Below are positions 1 to 7,480 of a stretch of DNA of 16,752 nt, one piece after another (within the stretch, counting starts at the first letter, position 1; each line of letters opens with the position of its first letter). Below the pieces are notes generated by a model that worked only from the letters and a program-made list of their open reading frames with translations, ran no database searches and had not been told where the DNA came from. The DNA lies in assembly GCA_005791685.1 (NCBI GenBank), contig SXVG01000016.1, positions 1 to 16,752 of the forward strand, read 5' to 3'. This DNA comes from Methylotenera sp. Its GTDB lineage: Bacteria > Pseudomonadota > Gammaproteobacteria > Burkholderiales > Methylophilaceae. The translations under genes and the position numbers were made by a program.

Positions 1-1474
1 GCGTGTGTGAATCCCCGCCGGTACCCACCGTGTCTGGCAAGACCATGCGGTTTAACCAAGAGTGAATCACGCCGTCGCCCGGACGTAAGCTAATGCCGCC
101 ACGACTGCTCATGAATTCCGGCAAGCTGTGTTGTAACTTGATGTCGACTGGCTTAGGGTAAGCCGCGGTGTGGCAAAAACTTTGCATGACCAAATCGGCA
201 CTAAAGCCCAAACAAGCCAGTTCTTTTAATTCGTCGCGGGTCATGCCGCCGGTGGTGTCTTGCGAACCAACCGTGGTGGCTTTAGGTTCACAATAAGCGC
301 CTGGACGTACGCCTTTACCTTCGGGCAAACCGCAGGCTCTGCCGACCATTTTTTGTGCCAGGGTATAGCCCTTGCCGCTGTCTTTAGGGGCCACGGCACT
401 AATAAATTGCGTAGTGGCGGGTAGGCTCAAGGCGGCACGCGCGTTGGCGGTTAAGCCGCGACCTATGATCAAAGAAATACGGCCGCCGGCGCGCACTTCG
501 TCTGGCAAGGTCACCGGGGATAAATCAAAATTGGCGATCACCTCCCCAGCTTCATTCAACACCTTGCCTGCATACGGTTGCAAGGTGATGACATCCCCCG
601 TGGCCATTTTGGACACGTCGCACTGTATGGGTAGCGCACCCGAATCCTCGGCGGTATTAAAGAAAATAGGCGCGATCTTATTGCCCAGTATCACGCCACC
701 GGTGCGCTTATTAGGGATGTTAGGGATGTCATTGCCCATAAACCACTGCAAAGAATTGATGGCCGATTTACGCGATGAGCCGGTGCCCACCACGTCCCCA
801 ACGTAAGCCAAGGGCAAGCCTTTTTTCTGCAAATTAGCGATGGTGTTTAGGCCTTCTGGCATTTTATTGATCAACATGGCCTTGGCATGCAAAGGAATGT
901 CCGGGCGGCTCCAAGCATCTTGGGCTGGGCTTAAATCGTCGGTATTGGTTTCGCCATCGACTTTGAATACCACCAGTTTAATGTCTGTCGCCAAAGCCGG
1001 CGCTTGGCTAAACCACTCGGCATTGGCCCATGAGCTGATGAGTTTTTTCGCGTGCGGGTTACCGGCTTGCATTTTTTCAACCACGTCGTGGAAGGCATCA
1101 AACATCAATATGGTTTTACTTAAGGCCGCCACCGCGGCTTCGGCCATAGGCGTATCCAACAATGCCACCAAGGCTTGCACGTTGTAGCCACCCAACATGG
1201 TGGATAACAATTGCACGGCATGCGCAGGGCTAATCAAGGGCGACCTTGCTACGCCATTGGCAACATCGGCCAAAAAAGCGGCTTTCACGTAAGCGGCTTG
1301 GTCCACACCAGCAGGCGTGCGATTGCTAATTAAATCCAACAAGGTGTCGGCTTGATCGGCGGCTGGATTTTTAAGTAGCTCCACCACTTGCGCGACTTGC
1401 TCGGCATTGAGTGGCAAGGGCGGCAATTGTAGGGCAGCGCGTTCTTGGACGTGGGCTTGATAGGCTTTTAACAT
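1..1474 (-). CDS. acnB: Aconitate hydratase B, N-terminal 491 residues (cut by left edge)
   Basis: AcnB interconverts citrate and isocitrate with a [4Fe-4S] cluster. In E. coli it also hydrates 2-methyl-cis-aconitate to 2-methylisocitrate, which is the role the nearby prpB and prpC suggest. The minus-strand frame is open from the ATG at 1474-1472 to the window edge and begins MLKAYQAHVQERAALQLPPL, a typical AcnB start. The N-terminal HEAT-like helical region is followed by the swivel domain. GTGSSRKSAINS lies near residue 230 and VGSQDTTGGMTRDEL near residue 403. The visible part ends at GTGGDSHT, within the catalytic core. The cluster-binding cysteines near the C-terminus lie outside the window; a full AcnB is about 860 residues. 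It is the last gene of the minus arm but is separated from the EF-hand gene by about 110 bp and may have its own promoter. The Shine-Dalgarno is weak (AAAGA, about 11 nt upstream). The identification is secure. Confidence 0.96.
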   Translation of the reverse strand, partial: MLKAYQAHVQERAALQLPPLPLNAEQVAQVVELLKNPAADQADTLLDLISNRTPAGVDQAAYVKAAFLADVANGVARSPLISPAHAVQLLSTMLGGYNVQALVALLDTPMAEAAVAALSKTILMFDAFHDVVEKMQAGNPHAKKLISSWANAEWFSQAPALATDIKLVVFKVDGETNTDDLSPAQDAWSRPDIPLHAKAMLINKMPEGLNTIANLQKKGLPLAYVGDVVGTGSSRKSAINSLQWFMGNDIPNIPNKRTGGVILGNKIAPIFFNTAEDSGALPIQCDVSKMATGDVITLQPYAGKVLNEAGEVIANFDLSPVTLPDEVRAGGRISLIIGRGLTANARAALSLPATTQFISAVAPKDSGKGYTLAQKMVGRACGLPEGKGVRPGAYCEPKATTVGSQDTTGGMTRDELKELACLGFSADLVMQSFCHTAAYPKPVDIKLQHSLPEFMSSRGGISLRPGDGVIHSWLNRMVLPDTVGTGGDSHT

Positions 1475-1514
1475 AGTAGGTGCATTCTTTAGTTTGGTTA
1501 AATAATTAGGGGTG

Positions 1515-1520
1515 ATTATA
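1515..1520 (-). promoter_or_regulatory. Candidate -10 element of an acnB promoter
   Basis: The minus strand reads TATAAT exactly here, which would place a transcription start near 1508 and a leader of about 35 nt before the acnB ATG at 1474. At 16-18 bp upstream there is no recognisable TTGACA. That region instead carries CTCAGC repeats (see the repeat entry at 1524-1552). If real, the promoter may need an activator. This is a motif match only, in a fairly AT-rich gap. Confidence 0.35.
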
Positions 1521-1523
1521 CAA

Positions 1524-1552
1524 GCTGAGCCCAGCGCTTAGGCTGAGCTGAG
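1524..1552. repeat. Three copies of GCTGAG upstream of acnB
   Basis: GCTGAG occurs at 1524-1529, 1542-1547 and 1547-1552 on the plus strand (CTCAGC on the minus strand), the last two overlapping by one base. Together they form an imperfect, internally bulged stem (AAGCT at 1522-1526 with AGCTT at 1551-1555, and AGCC at 1528-1531 with GGCT at 1541-1544). The repeats sit where the -35 region of the candidate acnB promoter would be. They could be a protein-binding site or simply a decayed hairpin. Confidence 0.35.
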
Positions 1553-1585
1553 CTTTAATTTTTTAGTTAATAATGAGGCTCGCTG

Positions 1586-1885
1586 TTATTGGTATAAGGG
1601 TTTAGCAAAAGGCGTGCCACAACTTTGGCCTTTGGCCGACGCTTCCATTTTATCCATCAGCTCTTTTTCATAGCCTTTGCCGTGCTTTAATTCTAAAAAG
1701 GCCCGCACCTCAAACACATCGACAAAGCCGTTTTTATCCCGGTCCATTAAGGCGATGTGGTCTTCTACCGTGGGCCCGGTATAGCGACCGGCTTGGTCGG
1801 TTAAATAGTCCAGCAAATCCGCTGCCTGGGCAAACTTAGGCAACATACACAACAGCAACATGACTGCTAGCTTCCGTACCGACAT
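1586..1885 (-). CDS. Small exported EF-hand protein
   Basis: A predicted 99-residue protein with an N-terminal signal peptide: a positive start (MSVRK), a hydrophobic core (LAVMLLLCML) and a likely cleavage after FAQA. The mature part contains one textbook EF-hand loop, DRDKNGFVDVFE, with Asp, Asp, Asn, Gly, Asp and Glu at loop positions 1, 3, 5, 6, 9 and 12, so calcium binding in the periplasm is likely. A lone cysteine lies near the C-terminus (QSCGTPF). I chose the ATG at 1885-1883 because the purine-rich AGGGGG stretch and TGAGG just upstream form a ribosome binding site for it. An in-frame GTG at 1894 would add three residues but lies inside that site. The gene sits between fumarase and acnB in the same direction. 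I do not recognise a family with a known function, and its link to the enzymes is unclear. Confidence 0.8.
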   Translation of the reverse strand: MSVRKLAVMLLLCMLPKFAQAADLLDYLTDQAGRYTGPTVEDHIALMDRDKNGFVDVFEVRAFLELKHGKGYEKELMDKMEASAKGQSCGTPFAKPLYQ

Positions 1886-1972
1886 GAACCTCACCCCCTA
1901 ACTTCTCTAAAGTCTGGCAAGCTAACTGCCACTAACGCTATGGGTAGCCAAGCTTAATAAAGTTCAGCCACA

Positions 1973-3511
1973 TCAAGGCGTCGGCATGCTCACCACGTGC
2001 TGGGCAATTTTTTCTTTCCATAAGGCCGGACCAGTTTGGTGCACCGACACGCCATGGCTATCAACGGCCACGGTCACCGGCATGTCTTGCACGGTAAATT
2101 CGTAGATGGCTTCCATGCCCAAATCGGCAAAGGCTAACACCTCGGCTTTTTTAATGGCTTTACTCACCAAATACGCCGCCCCGCCTACTGCGGTCAAATA
2201 TACCGAGCGGTGTTTAGCAATCAGCGCTATGGTTTCATCGCCACGTTCAGCTTTACCGACCATGCCGAGCAAGCCCACCTGCCCTAGCATCATCTCGGTA
2301 TAACCATCCATGCGGGTGGCCGTGGTCGGCCCCGCCGGCCCTACCGCTTCACCGGCTACCGCATCCACTGGGCCGACGTAATAAATAAAGCGGTTGGTGA
2401 AATCCACCGGCAAGCGCTCGCCCTTGGCCAGCATAGTGGCGATGCGCTTATGCGCCGCATCACGGCCGGTTAATAACTTACCGCTTAATAACAAGGTTTG
2501 CCCTGGCCGCCAAGCCTGTATGCTGTCCTTGGTCACGCGGTCTAAATCCACGCTTAAGGCATCGCTGCTGGGGGCCCATTGCACCTGTGGCCTGTCGCTT
2601 AGATTGGGCGGGATTAATTCGGCGGGACCACTGCCATCCAACTCAAAATGCACATGGCGGGTCGCCGCACAGTTAGGAATAATCGCCACCGGCAATGAGG
2701 CGGCATGGGTGGGGTAATCTAAAATCTTCACATCCAACACCGTGGCTAAGCCACCTAAACCTTGCGCGCCTATGCCTAGTGCGTTTACTTTTTCAAAAAT
2801 CTCTAAGCGCAGTTCTTCTATGCGATTGTTAGCGCCTCGCGCTTTTAGCTCGTGCATATCGATGGGTGCCATCAAGGATTCTTTAGCCAGCAGCATGGCT
2901 TTTTCTGCACTGCCGCCTATGCCTATGCCTAACATCCCAGGCGGACACCAGCCTGCGCCCATTTGCGGCACAACCTCGAGTATCCAATCAACGATGCTGT
3001 CATTGGGATTGAGCATGGCTAACTTGGCTTTGTTTTCCGAGCCACCGCCTTTGGCCGCGATACTGATTTCAACTTTATCGCCGGCCACCATGGAGACATG
3101 CACCACGGCCGGCGTATTGTCTTTCGTGTTGCCACGCTTACCGGCTGGGTCACTGACCATGGAGGCGCGCAATTTATTCTCTGGCAACAAATAGGCACGG
3201 CGTACGCCCTCATTGACCATCTGCTCTAGCGTCAATTGGGCGTCCCACTGCACTTGCATGCCTACTTTCACAAACGCCACGACGATGCCGGTGTCTTGGC
3301 ATAGCGGCCGTTTGCCTTCGGCACACAAACGGGAATTACTTAAAATTTGTGCAATGGCGTCTTTAGCAGCCGGCGATTGCTCGGCCTCATAGGCACGCCC
3401 CAAGGCTTGGATGTAGTCCAGCGGATGGTAATAAGAAATGTACTGCAGCGCATCGGCTACACTTAGAATAAAATCTTCTTGCTTTATGGTGGTCATGTTG
3501 GCTGTTACCAT
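1973..3511 (-). CDS. fumA: Class I (iron-sulfur) fumarate hydratase, possible mesaconase
   Basis: Interconverts fumarate and malate in the cytoplasm. The 512 residues match single-chain class I fumarases, with an N-terminal alpha part (about 1-295) and a C-terminal beta part (about 320-505). The three [4Fe-4S] cysteines are visible as C71 (RPLCQDTG), C189 (GWCPPG) and C281 (NCAATRH). GPVDAVAGEAVGPAGPTTAT lies near residue 380-399. The ATG at 3511 follows AGGTAA at good spacing and only 3 nt after the ligase stop, so the two genes are translated as a unit; M6 is a less likely start. Class I fumarases of E. coli and Burkholderia xenovorans are known also to hydrate mesaconate to (S)-citramalate. 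Proximity to a CoA ligase, a CoA-ester lyase and a mesaconyl-CoA hydratase makes that side activity plausible here, but sequence alone cannot show it. Confidence 0.95.
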   Translation of the reverse strand: MVTANMTTIKQEDFILSVADALQYISYYHPLDYIQALGRAYEAEQSPAAKDAIAQILSNSRLCAEGKRPLCQDTGIVVAFVKVGMQVQWDAQLTLEQMVNEGVRRAYLLPENKLRASMVSDPAGKRGNTKDNTPAVVHVSMVAGDKVEISIAAKGGGSENKAKLAMLNPNDSIVDWILEVVPQMGAGWCPPGMLGIGIGGSAEKAMLLAKESLMAPIDMHELKARGANNRIEELRLEIFEKVNALGIGAQGLGGLATVLDVKILDYPTHAASLPVAIIPNCAATRHVHFELDGSGPAELIPPNLSDRPQVQWAPSSDALSVDLDRVTKDSIQAWRPGQTLLLSGKLLTGRDAAHKRIATMLAKGERLPVDFTNRFIYYVGPVDAVAGEAVGPAGPTTATRMDGYTEMMLGQVGLLGMVGKAERGDETIALIAKHRSVYLTAVGGAAYLVSKAIKKAEVLAFADLGMEAIYEFTVQDMPVTVAVDSHGVSVHQTGPALWKEKIAQHVVSMPTP

Positions 3512-3514
3512 CGT

Positions 3515-5146
3515 TTACCTAGCCGATTTAGCGTAGGCAATGCTGTTGTTGATGTCTTTACGTAAGATTTTACCATTTTTAGTGCGTGGAAAATCCTTGG
3601 TCAAATACACCGTTTTTGGGGTTTTATAAGCAGCCAAATGTTGCTTACCAAACGCCAACAACTCATCGGCCGTGACCTTTGCCTCGGGCTGCAAGATCAC
3701 GTAAGTGACCACCAATAATTTGTCTTTTTCTAACTCCTCACCGACGGCCGCGCAATCGGCCACCGCTGGGTGCGATTTGTACACACGTTCGATTTCATAA
3801 GGTGACACGCGGTAACCAAAGCTCTTAATGATGTCGTCTTTACGGCCCAAGAACCAGATGTAGCCATCGGCATCGTAGCGGGCATAATCGCCGGTGAAAA
3901 ACCAACCGTCGTGCTTGTACTTGGCCGTTTCTTCGTCCAAATTCCAATAGCGTAAAAACAAACCGGGATCGTTATCCGGTACGCATATCATGCCTTCCTC
4001 ACCCAATGGCACGGCTTCTAGGGTGTCAGGATTGAGCAATTGTATGGCATGACCAGGTTGTGGGAAACCGGCTGAACCAGGGCGTATCGGTCTAAACACA
4101 CTTTGACTTAAGTAATAAGAAAACTCACTCATGCCCACCGCTTCAAAAATATCCCGTCCAAAACGGCCGCGCCATTGTTGCAAGACCTCGTCCGACAAAT
4201 GCTCACCGGCGCTCATGCAATGACGCAAGCTGGGCACGTCCGCTTGCGCGGCGGTGGATTTTTGGATGATTTGCCTATATATGGTGGGCACCCCAACAAA
4301 AATGGTGGCGCCGTGCTTGGCTATCAAACGCGTCCATAAATCGGCGTCGTTTTTACCCTCGTGCACGATCACGGTTTTACCCAAGTACAAGGGGTCCATC
4401 AAACCAGTACCCAGCACATAGGTCCAGTTAAACTTACCCGAATGCATGATGCGATCTTGGCTATTTTCTGAAAAATTAAACCAATACTTTGCCGCCGGCT
4501 CACGGCCAATCAAGGCTCTATGGGCGTGCAACACACCCTTGGGGTAGCCGGTGGTGCCCGAGGTATACACCAAATAAGCCGGATCATCGGCCGCCGTGGC
4601 ATGGCTGCCTTCACAATGCGTAATCGCGGCCAATTGCAGGCTTAAATCGCTCACATTCAAGCTGGCATGTGGCTGAATCTCACCTACACCGGATAGAAAC
4701 ACCTGTTTTAAATTCGGCAAATTAGCCAAATGGTCTTGCAAAGCTGGCCAAGCCGCCTTGTCTGTAACCAACACGGTGGCGCCCGAATCTTTAGCCAAAT
4801 AGGCCACTTCTTCGGCGGTGAGTAAGGTGGACGTTGGCACGGAAATGGCACCGCGCTTCATGCTACCTAAAAAGGCAATCGGATAGTCCAAGCTGTTAGG
4901 CAAGCGAATCAACACCCGGTCACCCGCCGCCACACCGCTGTTTCTTAGCAACTGAGCAAACTGGTCGGTGCGGCTAGCCAATTGGGCAAAGCTTATTTGC
5001 GAGCTACCATGCGCATCGTCTTCTACTATCATGGCGATGGTTTGCGCAATCGGCGTGTGCAAATGCTTATCGGTGCAGGCCGCGCCTATATTGAAATGTT
5101 TAGGTACGGCCCACTGCCAGACTGGAAATTCTTCAAATTTTTGCAT
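3515..5146 (-). CDS. AMP-forming acyl-CoA ligase, substrate unknown
   Basis: A 543-residue ANL-superfamily acyl-CoA synthetase that would activate a carboxylic acid with ATP and CoA. The core motifs are intact: ATP-binding loop YTSGTTGYPKG (194-204), A5 motif EAVGMSE (335-341), WFFTGD (415-420), hinge region GRKDDIIKSFGYRVSP (434-449) and the A10 motif RTKNGKILRK with catalytic K526. The N-terminus (HFNIGAACTDKH) is of the type shared by acetate, medium-chain and benzoate CoA ligases. It lies 64 bp after the CoA-ester lyase and 3 nt before fumarase, in the same operon. Candidate substrates from context are propionate or acetate (feeding prpC), or a C5 acid such as mesaconate or citramalate. 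The family mostly prefers monocarboxylates, so the dicarboxylate option is speculative. Confidence 0.9.
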   Translation of the reverse strand: MQKFEEFPVWQWAVPKHFNIGAACTDKHLHTPIAQTIAMIVEDDAHGSSQISFAQLASRTDQFAQLLRNSGVAAGDRVLIRLPNSLDYPIAFLGSMKRGAISVPTSTLLTAEEVAYLAKDSGATVLVTDKAAWPALQDHLANLPNLKQVFLSGVGEIQPHASLNVSDLSLQLAAITHCEGSHATAADDPAYLVYTSGTTGYPKGVLHAHRALIGREPAAKYWFNFSENSQDRIMHSGKFNWTYVLGTGLMDPLYLGKTVIVHEGKNDADLWTRLIAKHGATIFVGVPTIYRQIIQKSTAAQADVPSLRHCMSAGEHLSDEVLQQWRGRFGRDIFEAVGMSEFSYYLSQSVFRPIRPGSAGFPQPGHAIQLLNPDTLEAVPLGEEGMICVPDNDPGLFLRYWNLDEETAKYKHDGWFFTGDYARYDADGYIWFLGRKDDIIKSFGYRVSPYEIERVYKSHPAVADCAAVGEELEKDKLLVVTYVILQPEAKVTADELLAFGKQHLAAYKTPKTVYLTKDFPRTKNGKILRKDINNSIAYAKSAR

Positions 5147-5183
5147 GGTATATTCTCTATCCGTTTTAGTATTTTGTCGTAAA

Positions 5184-5203
5184 CAGTCGGCCCTTGGCCG
5201 CTG
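5184..5203 (-). other. Intercistronic hairpin between CoA-ester lyase and acyl-CoA ligase
   Basis: A GC-rich stem CGGCC/GGCCG (5188-5192 with 5196-5200) with a 3-nt loop is extended by CAG/CTG (5184-5186 with 5201-5203) across a one-base bulge. It lies in the 64-bp gap between the two genes. On the minus strand it is followed by only three T residues (TTTACGAC), so it is not a convincing intrinsic terminator. It may act as a partial attenuator or a processing/stability element that sets downstream expression. Confidence 0.4.
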
Positions 5204-5210
5204 CCTATCC

Positions 5211-6344
5211 CTACAATATGGCGCCGTATGGCCAGTTTTGGCGTATCACTTGGGCCGGCAACAATTCCAGCACGTGCAAGGCAAAGTTTTTATCTTCCGG
5301 CGTGATGGCTTGCAAGGCATGCGCGCGCAACAAGGTCTGCAAGGCTTTACCAAACATGGGCGGATCGAGCATTTCACCCTCAAACTTAATCGCCCCACCG
5401 TGCAAGGCATCGGCTTCTATGGCGGCTTTAAGTATGCGTACCTTTTGATTCACCTCGGTCGGCGATGGCGTGTAGGCGGTTTTGCATAAATGAATGTGGC
5501 CAGGGTGGATCACTTGCTTGCCGGTCAAGCCCATGGCCGCTTCTTGGCAAGCATGTTTATACACTACACGCGACTCGTTATCGCCGTGCAAATCCAGCCA
5601 ACGCCTAACGTCGTGCGGCTCCAGAAATTTTTCCGGCATGATGTTGCTACCGATTAAGGTTTCCACCCCACCTATCACGCCTTTACCGGCGATACGCGCG
5701 TCAAACATCAAATGGTTCATGTAGAACTGCAACTCTTCTATCCAGTGTTCTGCGGTAATGTGTATGCCCATGGCTTTAGAGAAGTCATGGATACCAAATA
5801 CCACGTGCTTAACCGTGCTGTATTGCAATAATTCTGGGGCTATCTTCAGAGATTTAGGATGCTCAATAATCGGCTGTATGGTGATATTTGGATTAATCTC
5901 AATCAAGAAACTGGATAAATCCCGCACCTCCGCCGCGCCATAAGCCTCACCGGCTTTGGCCAACATCACCACATCGATGTAATCGGACATGTCTTTGACC
6001 AACTGCATGTCCTGTTCGTATTCATCGGTGCGGAAAGAATTGGCACGTATGGCGATGGTCACTTTCTGATTAACCTTACGCAGCAAAGGCAGCTCTTGGC
6101 GCAATAGATTGCGGCTCATTTCTTTTTGCCGGCAACCGTCTTCCAAGTCAAAAATCAAGGTGTGCGCTTGCGTGTTGTGCGCGTGCTTACGCATACGCGC
6201 GGCCGCCTGCGTCAAGTCTTCGTATATACCCAGTGCCGGCGAATATTTAACCGGCGGATAATACAGTTGTATGCCTGGCCAGCTTTCACCCAACATAGCA
6301 CTATTGCTATAGCATTTGATTTTGCTTGAGTTAGTCATAATCAT
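5211..6344 (-). CDS. HpcH/HpaI-type CoA-ester lyase (malyl-/citramalyl-CoA lyase-like)
   Basis: A 377-residue member of the CitE/malyl-CoA lyase superfamily. These enzymes are Mg2+-dependent and cleave or form beta-hydroxyacyl-CoA esters in Claisen fashion. Visible signatures are DLEDGC (66-71), an IRANS strand (99-103), the metal-ligand glutamate E161 (PIIEHP), the metal-ligand aspartate D187 (GIHDFSKAM), GKQVIHPGHI (275-284), and the C-terminal motif GEMLDPPM (323-330), whose D327 matches the catalytic Asp of malyl-CoA lyases. It occupies the place after sdhE where many betaproteobacteria carry gltA, 32 nt after the sdhE stop. Two in-frame starts compete: the ATG at 6344, and the ATG at 6338, which is better spaced from a GAAAG site. 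The acyl substrate cannot be read from sequence; citramalyl-CoA, malyl-CoA and beta-methylmalyl-CoA are all possible. It differs clearly from the two other lyases in this window. Confidence 0.88.
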   Translation of the reverse strand: MIMTNSSKIKCYSNSAMLGESWPGIQLYYPPVKYSPALGIYEDLTQAAARMRKHAHNTQAHTLIFDLEDGCRQKEMSRNLLRQELPLLRKVNQKVTIAIRANSFRTDEYEQDMQLVKDMSDYIDVVMLAKAGEAYGAAEVRDLSSFLIEINPNITIQPIIEHPKSLKIAPELLQYSTVKHVVFGIHDFSKAMGIHITAEHWIEELQFYMNHLMFDARIAGKGVIGGVETLIGSNIMPEKFLEPHDVRRWLDLHGDNESRVVYKHACQEAAMGLTGKQVIHPGHIHLCKTAYTPSPTEVNQKVRILKAAIEADALHGGAIKFEGEMLDPPMFGKALQTLLRAHALQAITPEDKNFALHVLELLPAQVIRQNWPYGAIL

Positions 6345-6376
6345 TCTTTCGCTTATTTAATGAGGGCTAGACTGGT

Positions 6377-6697
6377 TTAATGATCACCAGACTGGCCTTC
6401 GGTTTTTTCACGGTCACTTAACTTAGCCAGCACACTTTGCAGTGCCGGGCCATCTAAGTTTCTTGCTTGCAAAGCTGACGCCTTAGCTATTGGCACCCTT
6501 AAGGTCAGCACATCTAAAAATTCGTTATCGGGCAAATCCAACAAGCCATCTAAAGCCACCAATTCGGCTTGCGTTAAGCCAGGCAAATAAGAAACGGCGA
6601 AACGCTGCAAAACAATGTCCAATTCCAACAGACCACGTCGACAACGCCAACTTAAGCGGCGCACTTGTTCGTCTGTCAGGTGTTGAGCTAGGGTCAT
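6377..6697 (-). CDS. sdhE: Succinate dehydrogenase assembly factor 2 (FAD assembly factor SdhE)
   Basis: SdhE helps attach FAD covalently to the SdhA flavoprotein. The 106 residues fit the small all-helical family (Pfam Sdh5). The diagnostic RGxxE motif is present as RGLLE (21-25), within the usual RRLSWRCRRGLLELD context, followed by an acidic central segment (LLDLPDNEFLDVL). The ATG at 6697 starts 8 nt after the sdhB stop, so it is translated with the sdh operon. The C-terminal tail (DREKTEGQSGDH) is polar and slightly longer than in E. coli. The identification is secure from motif and position. Confidence 0.93.
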   Translation of the reverse strand: MTLAQHLTDEQVRRLSWRCRRGLLELDIVLQRFAVSYLPGLTQAELVALDGLLDLPDNEFLDVLTLRVPIAKASALQARNLDGPALQSVLAKLSDREKTEGQSGDH

Positions 6698-6705
6698 GGT
6701 GTGCC

Positions 6706-7455
6706 TTACACTGACTTAATCTCTATGTGTTTTTTAGCTTTGCTTTTATGCTCGCGCGCTTGCTCAAATTTCAAATCTTTAATTTTGGCGATGGCCGCAT
6801 TTGGATTCAATTTTTTCGGGCACACCTCCACGCAATTCATGATGTTGTGGCAACGGTATAAGCGATCTGGCTCTTCTAAATTATCCAAACGCTCATCCAT
6901 GGCTTGGTCACGGCTGTCGACCATGAAACGGTAGGCCTGCATCAAACCAGCCGGGCCGACAAATTTATCTGGATTCCACCAGAAAGACGGGCAAGAAGTG
7001 GTGCATGAGCCACATAAAATGCACTCGTACAAGCCGTCCAATTTGGCCCTATCCGCTGGCGATTGCAAACGCTCGGTGGTAGGTGGGGCATCGTTATTAA
7101 TTAGATATGGTTTGACCGAATTGTAGTTCTCAAAGAACTGCGTCATGTCCACCACCAAGTCGCGTATCACCGGCATGCCTGGCATAGGCCTTAACACCAC
7201 CGGCTCTTCGAGATCGGCTAATTTGGTGATGCAAGCCAAGCCATTTTTGCCGTTGATGTTCATGCTGTCGGAACCGCACACGCCTTCACGGCAAGATTTA
7301 CGCAAGCTTAAGCTGTCGTCTAAGTCCTTAATGCGTAACAAGGCATCCAGCAGCATTTGATCGCTGTCTTCCAAGGCCACCTCGTAGTCTTGCATATAGG
7401 GCTTTTTATCCAGGTCTGGATTAAATCGATAAATTGAGAATTTCATTTTTTTCAT
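6706..7455 (-). CDS. sdhB: Succinate dehydrogenase iron-sulfur subunit
   Basis: Carries electrons from the SdhA flavin to ubiquinone through three iron-sulfur clusters on the cytoplasmic face of the membrane. The cluster ligands are all visible: [2Fe-2S] at C55, C60 (D63 nearby) and C75 in SCREGVCGSDSMNINGKNG; CILCGSCTTSCP (C145, C148, C151, C155); and C202, C208 and C212 in CHNIMNCVEVCP. The length of 249 residues is normal. Two starts compete: the ATG at 7455 has no well-spaced Shine-Dalgarno. The ATG at 7446 (protein starting MKFSIYRFNPD) has AGAG about 9 nt upstream and matches family N-termini better, so the true protein may be 246 residues. It follows sdhA by 25 nt. Confidence 0.97.
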   Translation of the reverse strand: MKKMKFSIYRFNPDLDKKPYMQDYEVALEDSDQMLLDALLRIKDLDDSLSLRKSCREGVCGSDSMNINGKNGLACITKLADLEEPVVLRPMPGMPVIRDLVVDMTQFFENYNSVKPYLINNDAPPTTERLQSPADRAKLDGLYECILCGSCTTSCPSFWWNPDKFVGPAGLMQAYRFMVDSRDQAMDERLDNLEEPDRLYRCHNIMNCVEVCPKKLNPNAAIAKIKDLKFEQAREHKSKAKKHIEIKSV

Positions 7456-7480
7456 CTCTGTCTAGGTTTAAGCTTTGCCT

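Noticed and set aside
372..806. 144-codon plus-strand open frame antisense to acnB
   Set aside because: It lies wholly opposite a well-conserved AcnB coding frame, and its translation looks like low-complexity antisense product with no recognisable domain. The same holds for 840-1187.
1522..1567. Intrinsic terminator with T-run after the GCTGAG repeats
   Set aside because: The T-rich tract follows the stem only on the plus strand, where no gene ends. On the minus strand there is no T-run, and the stem is badly bulged.
1895..1972. Terminator between fumarase and the EF-hand gene
   Set aside because: Only 4-bp stems such as GCTA/TAGC around 1937-1948 are found, with no T-tract.
2742..3194. 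150-codon plus-strand open frame opposite fumarase
   Set aside because: Fully antisense to the iron-sulfur core of fumarase; the opposite strand explains the open frame.
4968..5489. 173-codon plus-strand open frame spanning the lyase-ligase gap
   Set aside because: Most of it is antisense to the 5' end of the ligase and the 3' end of the CoA-ester lyase. No ribosome binding site or domain is seen, so it is a shadow frame.
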